Of a DNA stretch of 64,000 bases, positions 55,164 through 64,000 are shown one piece after another (the stretch's first letter is position 1; every line of letters starts with the position of its first letter). This stretch comes from Ipomoea triloba (lineage: Eukaryota > Streptophyta > Magnoliopsida > Solanales > Convolvulaceae), in assembly GCF_003576645.1 (NCBI RefSeq), contig NC_044916.1, positions 13,977,980 through 14,041,979 on the forward strand, read 5' to 3'. The translations under genes were made by a program, and so were the position numbers. The notes beneath the pieces are model-generated. The model was given only the letters and a program-made list of their open reading frames with translations. It was not told where the DNA came from and made no database searches.

Positions 55164-55175
55164 GGCCCTACTCCA

Positions 55176-55409
55176 ATGGAGTGGACCGCGTCACAAAATT
55201 TTCATAGACAGCTCCATGAGGAACAAATGAACTATTGGCGTGAGGAGCATACTTGGCAGCAAGGCCATTTCACATCCATCTCCGCAAGACAGGATGTTCA
55301 CACCGAGGACCTCAACCGCATGAGACAAGTGGTGGAGGATAATGATAGAAGAATTGCCGCTCTTGAAGCTAGATTCGACAGGCAATTTCGTCCCTTCGGT
55401 GATGAGTGA
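55176..55409 (+). pseudogene. C-terminal part of Athila ORF3 after a nonsense codon
   Basis: Same reading frame as 54174-55163, separated by TAA plus four sense codons. It encodes a Gln/His-rich segment and a heptad coiled coil near its end, common for ORF3 tails. Could be translated separately from ATG 55176, but a simple nonsense mutation explains it best. Confidence 0.7.
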
Positions 55410-57434
55410 TGCCTTCCTTCAATTTTTCTCGGTCCTGACTGATTGACACTTGATTCTGAGTTCTGTGACTTTGGTTACTATGGTTGATGGCCCCACCTGA
55501 ACATTAGGATCCCTATGCGCGTGGTTCCGACTTTTATTTCTTTTATCTCTTTACTTTGCTTTATTTATCTTTATAGCTTTATGTTATTTAATTTCCAACT
55601 GCTTTACTTTTCTGCATTTCTATTCGAATATTTCTACTTATTTTATGCTTTGTTATCTAAGTTTTTTTTTTTTTTATCGCTTTTATATTTCTATCAGCTT
55701 ATAATAATTGAATAGTACTCCGAAAACCCTTTTTGTATGTTATGTCTCCATTTCTTATAGAGCATCTATAACGGGAGCGAGCCTATGCTGGAAGCTAAAG
55801 TGTGGAAAGAGGGATGCATACTTGGTTTATCCTCTTATCCCTTTTCTAATTTTAAGCCCCGTTTTGATCTTTAAACTGTGGAAATATTTTCGTTATAGCT
55901 TTCTGTATGAGTATACTTAAAGTTTACCATTATTAATAGGATCGTTTGATGCAGACCCTTTATCCCAGAGCAATTTCCAAAGTGTGGAAAGGTATTTTTA
56001 TTTCTCTATCCTTAGAATCTCTGTTTCGTTCTTTTACCCTGTACGTATAGAAACATCGAGGACGAGGTTTACTTTAAAGTGTGGAAAGGATGCACTTCGT
56101 GCTTTACATGCTTACATGCTTAGATTTAGAAGTTGAAGCTCTTGGGAATGATAAGCGGGTGCATTTGCAGTTTTGAAAAGAGAGTTATTATTTGTGTTAT
56201 CTAGGGAGAATTTTGACTAGATGCCCAAAATTTTTTACTCTCGAAATATCTTTGAGGAAGTTACTTTTCGCACCCATGAGAGTGTTTAGAGCCAAATAAG
56301 TTTATATTCTTGCCTGCTTGCATGATGTTCACCTCTTATTTACGTAGGACCTTAGTCAAGGATCTCTCGAAGTGGGAGTGTGCACTCTTTAATTTTAGAA
56401 AGATAAAACTAGCGAGGCCCGGAATTGAACTAACCTTAGTAGGGCATGGGGCAAAAGGTGAGCCTAATGGTGAGCTTAATGAGAAAACAAAACCCTTGAA
56501 CATTAAATAGAAAAAGGCATGAGGGGTTGACACGAGGAGAAGTCGAAAAGGCAAAAGGCCAATCACCAAAGAGTTTAAAATTGAGGGAAGCCAATTCGTT
56601 GGGTTGTGTCCAAACCATAGTCTTCGGTAAGCAAAAAGCTTTATCTGGAGTCGGTTGTTCACACAAAAAGATCCCAAGAATTGAGAAAATAGAGCTGAGG
56701 TGAGCCGCTTTGCTAGGATTCGAGTACCCATTGCACTGACCTTCGAAAAAACATGGATCTCCATGTGAAGTCGGGTGGCTCGATGACGTTATCCTAGGAA
56801 GTGAGAAGAAAGAGGGACCGCGCTAAGCCAAAAGCGGTGAGTGGTCCATGCCCCTACCCTCATTTACATTTACGTTGGGCTTTGGCGTATAAGGATGGAA
56901 AGTTGATTAGCTAGTGCACATCATTCCCACTAGTGGGATCGGCTAGAGGCCCTATTTAAATAAAAGGTGAACCAAAACTTTGGAAATGCATGCTTGCGTA
57001 TGGTGCGAGAAGTGTGATCCCTTGTTTTATTGGTTTTATCTACGAAAGGTTTTTATTTCCTGAAAATATTTCTTGAGTTGCTGACATCTTACCAAAATCC
57101 TTTATAGATAAAACAAATCATTTCCCCCGTTTCAACAGTCTTAGACACCCATTATTTTGACTTGCCAAAAGCTTTATTTTGCATGGGAGAGTATCTCGGA
57201 GACTTATATGCTTAGATATTTTGCATGGGAGAGTATCTCGGAGACTTATATGCTTAGAGATTTTGCATGGGAGAGTATCTCGGAGACTTATATGCTTAGA
57301 GAGTATGCATGGGAGAGTATCTCGGAGACTTATATGCTTAGAGAGTAAAATGGGGAGAGTATCTCGGAGACTTATATGCTTAGAGAGTAAAATGAATTGC
57401 TTGAGGACAAGCAAGAAGCAAAGTGTGGAAAATT
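55410..57434 (+). other. Athila 3' UTR
   Basis: About 2 kb without a gene. T-rich at 55515-55690, then a conserved block from 55940 shared with 46163-47478, containing repeated 'aaagtgtggaaa'. It ends at the pre-LTR tract. Confidence 0.8.
57177..57392 (+). repeat. Minisatellite before the Athila 3' LTR
   Basis: Five copies of 'gagagtatctcggagac' + 'ttatatgcttaga' (unit about 42 bp, with a 'ttttgcatgg' linker in most). A single copy occurs at 47395-47430. Confidence 0.93.
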
Positions 57435-58711
57435 TGATAAGACTCCGAGATACCCTTATTTCATACACATTTTAGGGTGTTTTATCGCGTCTATAGCATC
57501 CTTATTTGATAAATTATGTGCATAAATGCTTGAAAATCACTAACTGATGCACGGAAGCTACTTTTAGCTTAAAAGAAGCAAAACAGGAGCCCCGGGAGCG
57601 AATAGGACCAAAAGATGAGCTTTAAGAGCAAACCAGGCAAGAGCGGAGCCTCAGAGGACCAATCTGGAAAGCCACACACGTGTGAGCAAGCGTGGAAACT
57701 TTCCAGAAGCTCCCCACGCACGCTCACACGCGTGTGAGAGGCATGGAGACGGTGATGCGCAAATTTCAGCTAGGGTTGTCATTTCGGAGAATATTTAAAC
57801 CCCTTTGATGAATTTTCAGAGGGGGATTCCAGAATTTTAGTTTTCCCTTTTCTTAGTTTTTCCTTTGGAGAACTTTCTCCATTTTTCTTAGTTTTTAGAT
57901 TAGATCAATCTCCATTGTAGAAGACAACAAGCTTGGATTGAAGATCTTCTTCTCTCTAGGTGATCTCTATTTCATTTATATAATTTTAGCTATCTTGTTC
58001 TTGGATTAAATTAGCTTTTGCTTGCATTCCATATCATGAGTAGCTAGTTTAGTCTAGGGATTTGGATTGTGTGATTGAATATTGCTTTTGTGATGATCTT
58101 ATTTCTATATCTTGGATCTATGAGTTTGTGTTGATGGATTATCTATTCTTGCCTTTTGATTGTTGTTTTGATGAGATCTTGTTTGGATTTGGCCAATCTA
58201 GATGAGAGATTGAGCTCTTGACTCTTTCATGTCTTTGATTAGAGTTAGGATTTGAAGCTTTACACAATCAAAGTTCCTATGGACTTCTTAAGAATAGTAG
58301 GATAGTGTGTAGCTTAAGTGTTTGATAAAATTCCTGTTAGAACTTTGGATGCTTGAAGGCACTCCTAAGTCAAAGAAGCCTTAGTACACAAGGTGGAAAA
58401 GGACTAAGACAACACACTCTTGAATAGACAATATTCTAGCAATCCTAATCCATGACCTTAGACTCTCACTATGCAATATTCATGAACACTATCCAATCCC
58501 TACCCCTTTTACATATTCACAAAATCACTTTTACTTTACTATTCTCTTGCACTCAAACCAACCAATGAACTACTCTCACTCACAAATCACCCTTCACCAC
58601 ACTCGAGTCCTATACATGATCCAATCAAGTAAACTCCCGAATGTTTGACACACCTCCACGTCCCTCCTTCAAGACCGACACTCGGGGAGTCACAGACTTT
58701 CCGTTTTAACA
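57435..58711 (+). repeat. 3' LTR of the non-autonomous Athila (1277 bp)
   Basis: TGATAAGACTCC to CCGTTTTAACA; similar to 47479-48921 apart from the missing minisatellite and scattered substitutions. The insertion interrupts a caulimovirid remnant on the right. Confidence 0.9.
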
Positions 58712-58946
58712 TAAATATCTTTTGACATTTCACCCTATGCACGCAAGTTGTTGTCGTGTTTGTTTGTAGTTACTCCAGTGGCATGTTCAAAGATGGAGAA
58801 CTTCATTACCATTCCACTTATAAGGAAATTTTAGCTGTGAAAAATGGAATTAAAAAATTTAATTTCCATTTGATCGGTTATAAATTTCTCATTGAGTTAG
58901 ACATGTCAGCTTTTCCAAAGATGTTGCAGTTCAGAAGGAAGGAGAT
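58712..58946 (+). pseudogene. Endogenous pararetrovirus fragment (Caulimoviridae RNase H)
   Basis: Read from about 58756, about 64 residues match the RNase H end of the caulimovirid polymerase: a YSSGMFKDGE block, a YHSTYKEILAV block, then HLIGYKFLIE and a FPKMLQF motif. The style suggests the Florendovirus group, known as integrated copies in many plants. Both sides are cut, by the Athila LTR and by the LTR at 58947. It is a short dead fragment with no replication capacity by itself. Confidence 0.75.
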
Positions 58947-59792
58947 TGTAACCCCTCGGTTTTTCCGACAAAGTTAAGGCTCGAAAATATTTTTTTTAAG
59001 CTATGACACTTATGAGATGATCTCTCGGTACTTCAGAAGGATTTTTTTTTATAAGTAAGACTAATTATCGATAAGCTGCGAACTACGTACCGGTCACGAA
59101 CCGATAAAATTTTAAGGATATCGATTCAGTTCGAATTTTCTAGAATTTGGATTATTAAGTATCATACGATTAAGCCTGAACTTCTAGTTAGTTCAAGAAA
59201 ATTTTTAAACGGACTGTAAGGGATAAATTGTTACGGACTCTGTACCTATATTTCGCGAGATACCGAAAAATTCCCAATTTTGGTGATTTGCGACGGGATT
59301 ATTTTTAGGATAATTTTGGTTTTAGAATTTTCCCGAATTAAGTTATAATCCTCCGAGCTTTCATCTGATTTAAGCATAAACTGGCCAATTAAATTTGTGA
59401 TCTTCTTAAGGACTCCATAGGGTGTTGACAAGTGGCAAGCAAATCTAGACTAAGATTGATCATTTAATGCTAGCATTAATGAGGTATGGAGGCATTGCAC
59501 TTGCTTGCTTGATCTTCAAGAACAAGATCTACACTATCACACTCATCTCTCTCTCTCTCTCTCATTTTCGAACCATACTAGTAGGAGAAGAAGAAAAAAA
59601 ATTAGCTTAGTCTTCCATTGTGATCCAAGAACTCCTTAGGCATTTCTTCAACTCCAAGAGCTCTACTATAGGTAAGAACTTCGGTTTTGTTCGGTTCAAT
59701 CCCTCCTAAGATTTAAGCTTGAACTTAAGATTTATGAAAATATTGTTATTATGGTGTTATGTTAGGATCTTTGGTGAAGGAATCCAAGGAAA

Positions 59793-59992
59793 NNNNNNNN
59801 NNNNNNNNNNNNNNNNNNNNNNNNNNNNNNNNNNNNNNNNNNNNNNNNNNNNNNNNNNNNNNNNNNNNNNNNNNNNNNNNNNNNNNNNNNNNNNNNNNNN
59901 NNNNNNNNNNNNNNNNNNNNNNNNNNNNNNNNNNNNNNNNNNNNNNNNNNNNNNNNNNNNNNNNNNNNNNNNNNNNNNNNNNNNNNNNNNNN
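59793..59992. other. Assembly gap (200 N)
   Basis: A round-number gap, probably of unknown true size. Confidence 1.
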
Positions 59993-60246
59993 ACGAATAA
60001 CACAGAAAATTCATTTTTGCCCTTGGCAGTGTGCTGTCCAGAGTTTTTTCTCTCTGGACCAGTTTTGGAAAAAATTCGAAAACCATACTTATACTACTCC
60101 GATCATTATGAAATTTTATATGCGGGTTCTACACTTATAGAACTACATGTCTAAAAAAATGGGATCAAAATACCTTATTTTTCCCAGTAAATCTCGGAAG
60201 TTACTGCCAGAGACTATCCTTATTTCTTTTCACTATTTTCACAAGT
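59993..60246 (-). other. Inverted segment within the LTR
   Basis: Matches the plus strand of LARD LTR 17054-17312, i.e. minus orientation, while sequence from 60247 matches the reverse complement of 17037-16905, i.e. plus orientation. The rest of the LTR is plus-oriented, so this block is flipped. Confidence 0.75.
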
Positions 60247-61090
60247 ATGGATCAAAATGACCAAAACTTTTTATGGACATCAAGTACTATAAGTTGGGGT
60301 TCTACCATAAAAATTTCAAGTGAAAAAGAGTTCGGGAACTATTTTTACCGGCTCAATCTTTCGGACTGCGCCAAGCTGAAATTTTCTGAAAAAGAATGGT
60401 TAGAAACAATTTTGACAAATATAATTTGTAATAAAATTAGTAACGAGGTTTTGGGATGTCATAATCCATTTGGAAGAAAAATCATGTTTTAAGGAATAAT
60501 GTGACTCTCGTTACTTGGTTTTCGAAATGAACAAATCATTAACCAATATGTGTATTTTGGGAAATGTTTTGAGCAAAATGTTTTGAGAGACAAGACTTTT
60601 GAACTAAGTTAAGAACGGTGATTGATTTCAAAGGAGGACTTGATTTTGTGGGAAATGTCTAAAAAGTGATTTTGACTCAAGGAAAGGGAAAAGGAAGGAA
60701 AATGTTTTCAAACCTTAGTTCTAGTAAAAGTGGTGAAGGATCTTGTTAACCACGGAATAAAGATGAGCTTAAAGTGCCTATTCCGCATGGTAATTATGTG
60801 TATGATCAATCATACTGTGGGCGAAGTCGATTCGCCGAGTACTATATCACCCGGAAGGAAAAGGTACTCCTACGGGGGTGTGCACACTTAAGTATAGTCA
60901 CTCTATGTTCGGGTAGGTGTCGTTCTTATGAACCTAGTGAGGCTAGCTAGGAATCATTCCAACGCTCCTATAAGTCCAGGGGATCAGTATTAGACCGGGC
61001 GATGACCACTGAACCCGAGTTCAACGATTCAAGTGGTCAAAAGTGGAGAAAGGACTCCAAAGGCCTCACACTTTCTATCTAGGACTAAGT

Positions 61091-61311
61091 GGAATTTTGA
61101 AATATGAATGTAGTTACGCCGTAGCTACGGGAGGAATTTTGAAATATGAATGTAGTTACGCCGTAGCTACGGGAAAGAAAGTGAAATATGAATGTAGTTA
61201 CGCCGTAGCTACGGGAAAGAAAGATGAATATGAATGTAGTTACGCCGTAGCTACGGGAAAGAAAGATGTGAATGAATGTAGTTACGCCGTAGCTACGGGA
61301 AAGAAAGATGT
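61091..61311 (+). repeat. Minisatellite in Tekay-type LTR
   Basis: Five copies of a unit of about 42-48 bp holding GTAGTTACGCCGTAGCTACGG. The solo LTR has one copy (about 11287-11308). Confidence 0.95.
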
Positions 61312-61675
61312 GATAAGTTTTTAAGTACCCAAAGGTTGTGGGTGATCTCTCTTTTTGAAAAGTGAAAAGTGATGAGGATTTTATTATGAGGGAAAGGTTT
61401 TTCTACTAAAGTGATTACAAGCAAGATGTGTGATTTATGTTTCTTACTACTTACTAGTATGCTTAATTGTTTAACAATATATTACTGGGTATGAAAATGA
61501 TTACTAAATGACCTTGTCAAGAGGGAAATGACATAAGACGTTACTGAATTGTGCTCATAATGTATGCAAGTTGGTATTTATAACTGTTGCAGGTAGAATG
61601 CAACCGTTGGGTAAAGTTACATTTTCTGGAAATTATGTTTTTCGAAACCTTTGTTTACTTTCGAGTGACAATGGN

Positions 61676-61841
61676 TGACCTTGTCAAGAGGGAAATGACA
61701 TAAGACGTTACTGAATTGTGCTCATAATGTATGCAAGTTGGTATTTATAACTGTTGCAGGTAGAATGCAACCGTTGGGTAAAGTTACATTTTCTGGAAAT
61801 TATGTTTTTCGAAACCTTTGTTTACTTTCGAGTGACAATGG
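61676..61841. repeat. Duplicate of 61509-61674 after single N (likely unmerged overlap)
   Basis: 166 bp repeated with offset 167, ending exactly where the N interrupts the first copy. Confidence 0.95.
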
Positions 61842-62472
61842 TGTGACACCCCAACGTTACACGAGCTGAGATAGATAAAAACTCAACACAACAGCTGACT
61901 ATCTCAACCAACAACAGAACATAGCGGAAGCGAATTTAAAACCTAAGGGGCGTCATGCCACATCTAGGAAAGAAACACGGCCTAGATGCACAGGCTAACC
62001 AAAAACTGAAACTAAACAGCATAGATATAAATCCTCAAAACATATCCATCATAACAAAAGTCTAAACGAGAGTATATGAAATCTCATAGCGGCACACAGG
62101 CCCAAAGCATAAGTCTAAAAGCATAACAACTAGTCTAAGCCTCCTCATACGGGTGTAACTCTATCGCGCTCACGCTTAGACTTTATAGCATACCTGGAAA
62201 ACACGCAAAGAACCATTAGCAAAAGACTGCTAAGTAACCACCATTCACACCCGCAAGGAAGTATAGATATACATAAGCTTGTAAATAGGTTTACACACCC
62301 ATATAGAATATAAACACCAACAGACTGTTCAATAGTTCAAAACGGATACTCAACAACAATAAGTTGAACGAAGCATAACCAAAACTCATTCGAATAAAGC
62401 CAAAGCACAACGATGAAAGCATAAGACAACAACGAGTCATAACCAAGATACCAACTGAACACGAGTATAAGG

Positions 62473-62780
62473 NNNNNNNNNNNNNNNNNNNNNNNNNNNN
62501 NNNNNNNNNNNNNNNNNNNNNNNNNNNNNNNNNNNNNNNNNNNNNNNNNNNNNNNNNNNNNNNNNNNNNNNNNNNNNNNNNNNNNNNNNNNNNNNNNNNN
62601 NNNNNNNNNNNNNNNNNNNNNNNNNNNNNNNNNNNNNNNNNNNNNNNNNNNNNNNNNNNNNNNNNNNNNNNNNNNNNNNNNNNNNNNNNNNNNNNNNNNN
62701 NNNNNNNNNNNNNNNNNNNNNNNNNNNNNNNNNNNNNNNNNNNNNNNNNNNNNNNNNNNNNNNNNNNNNNNNNNNNNNNN
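62473..62780. other. Assembly gap (308 N)
   Basis: Unresolved bases within the LTR. Confidence 1.
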
Positions 62781-62909
62781 TACCCAACAAAAGGCATGGA
62801 TAAATACTCCAAAGACATGGTAAAATACTCCACAAAACAATCCAACAATAATTAGAAACAAAGGAGAAACAACAGACAACAACATCACAAAGCAGCCTCT
62901 GGGAGCAGA

Positions 62910-63080
62910 TTCCCAGAGAACTTGCGGAACACACTGACGGAACACCGTCTTCCGCCGCACTCCTCCGCAGGAAGGAGGCGGACTGCCTCAACGGAACACC
63001 ACTCTCCGTTCAACCCAACCGCCTTGGCCTTGCGGAACTCCCCGGCGGGTTACATTGTGCCGCCGAGGACCTCCGCAAGG
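62910..63080. other. GC-rich segment with short inverted repeats
   Basis: Repeated 'cttgcggaac', 'cggaacacc' and 'ccgcaagg' words in both orientations could form hairpins. No protein recognised. Confidence 0.5.
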
Positions 63081-64000
63081 TCAACTCCAACCCCAGTTCC
63101 AGAACATCAACAGCAGACACGAAAGAGGTATTTCCAGAGAGCAAAATCAGACCCAATACACCAACATTTCATCCAATTTAGAGGCCAAAGACATGGAAAT
63201 CCAAACCATCAATGATCATACAACACTAATCAAAAGATCAAGATGAAATCCAACAAATAGATTCAACAAAATAGGCTAATCACAAGGAATTTTCAGGATT
63301 TCCAACACCAAGAACATCATATAGAATAGGAGTGAATAAAAATAGTTTTGATGGACATAGTGGTTACCTCAAAGAGCTTTTTCCTAATCCAATAAGCCTC
63401 AAGCAAGCTCACAAAGCCCCACCTTCTTGATGATCATCTTTTACCCAAAGAACCCCAAAAGAACATTTATAAGAATATGCAAAAGACTAACCAAACCACA
63501 AAATGCAAGGTAGATTCTAGGCTAGATGCACTTACCCACTCCTAGACAAGCATAAAAGAGCAATCTTGACTTGGAAACTTGTAGGGAAATGAAGATCAAT
63601 TTTGGATGCAAATGAGGAGGAAAATGGCGTGTGGGTGTAGAGTAGGGAGGAGAGGAGTGAAAACCTTTAGGGGTTTTTGATCTTCAAAATATATACTAAG
63701 AATACATACAATATTTAGGGTGTAAGACTTTAATATGAGATGGGCTTAAGTACATATTATAATGGCTTACAAGAATTAAATATATGTCCAAGACTAGTAA
63801 GTTGGGCTAAATGAATTCACCACTTACAATTAATTATAAGAATTAGAATAAGGAAGCCCATAAAATGTCTTAGGAACATTACATATATATTATATAATAT
63901 ATGATCAAGAAATTGGGCTTGTAGGAATATTTAATTACAAATATTGTAAGGATCCAAATTGAATAAAATCCCTTACAAGAATAAATTCAATTAATTGGGC

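Larger units (their letters stand above)
47479..58711 (+). mobile_element. Non-autonomous Athila element (gag-protease and ORF3, no RT or integrase)
   Basis: LTRs 47479-48921 and 57435-58711 start TGATAAGACTCC and end CCGTTTTAACA. The internal order is residual tRNA-Asp-type PBS, gag, protease, UTR with the 'ggaggcaaccca' block, Athila ORF3 and a long 3' UTR. No RT, RNase H or integrase motif occurs between protease (to 52934) and ORF3 (54174). No matching duplication flanks it because the left LTR abuts another Athila 3' UTR. An assembly duplication inflates it by about 1.15 kb. Confidence 0.85.
58947..61841 (+). repeat. Tekay-type LTR, plus strand, interrupted (with gap)
   Basis: Starts TGTAACCCCTCGG after GAGAT (58942-58946). 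It shares 'acgtaccggtcacgaaccg' and the 60690-61080 block with the solo LTR at 8839-12006, but is more diverged at its start. It is cut at 61842 by another LTR. It carries a 200-N gap, a locally inverted segment and a minisatellite. No gene. Confidence 0.75.
61842..64000 (-). repeat. LTR of another Ty3/gypsy-like element, minus strand (partial)
   Basis: Begins TGTGACACCCCAACG on the plus strand, like the terminus of Tekay-type LTRs read from the minus strand, and runs off the window. GC-rich patch 62900-63080; A/T-rich afterwards. The sequence at 63300-63380 resembles a region of the other LTRs ('gatggacatagtggttacct'). No gene is credible. Family placement is tentative. Confidence 0.55.

Noticed and set aside
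61043..61324. 93-codon repeat protein over the Tekay LTR minisatellite
   Set aside because: Single-copy form in the solo LTR is not coding; the frame is a by-product of the repeat.

Overview
The window is repeat-dense plant nuclear DNA, most likely from a flowering plant and probably a eudicot. It holds nested LTR retrotransposons of the Sirevirus (Ty1/copia), Athila and Tekay/Del (Ty3/gypsy) types, a CACTA and a hAT DNA transposon, and an endogenous pararetrovirus scrap. I see no intact host gene, no tRNA or rRNA gene and no CRISPR array. The only host-gene sequence I recognise is a two-exon fragment of a KUP/HAK potassium transporter inside the CACTA element.

Left to centre (1-45127). A minus-strand Sirevirus ('B') runs from about 3602 to its 5' LTR at 43858-45127. 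It is broken by (i) a plus-strand Athila whose 3' LTR is 2375-3601, itself hit by a minus-strand copy of Sirevirus 'A' (1-1980); (ii) a CACTA element (6626-23484) that contains a solo Tekay-type LTR (8839-12006, TSD GTTGT) and a minus-strand large retrotransposon derivative (LARD, 14322-22726, TSD TGAGA); (iii) a complete 13.6-kb Sirevirus A (24014-37645, TSD CACGA) with gag, pol and a 1205-codon third ORF; (iv) a non-autonomous hAT (41427-43477). Sirevirus B itself sits in a minus-strand Athila LTR (45128-46003).

Right (45128-64000). Inverted Athila 3' regions meet near 46163. They are followed by an Athila with LTRs 47479-48921 and 57435-58711 that keeps gag, protease and the Athila ORF3 but has no reverse transcriptase or integrase. 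This Athila interrupts a caulimovirid RNase H remnant (58712-58946). The remnant is also cut by a plus-strand Tekay-type LTR (58947-61841), which is cut in turn by another minus-strand LTR running off the window.

Assembly quality matters here. Five single-N positions (12886, 29092, 39175, 49025, 61675) are each flanked by direct copies of 39 to about 1830 bp, the pattern left by unmerged contig overlaps. Three longer N runs (31049-31776, 59793-59992, 62473-62780) are sized gaps. Several apparent duplications and one pol frameshift therefore look artificial.

Points most worth a second look: degenerate copies of the primer-binding-site/LTR junction inside the LARD; a nucleotide motif, TTCGAGAG, spread through Sirevirus A and used in two reading frames of its third ORF; promoter-like signals in front of that third ORF in two Sirevirus families; and the transporter exons captured by the CACTA.
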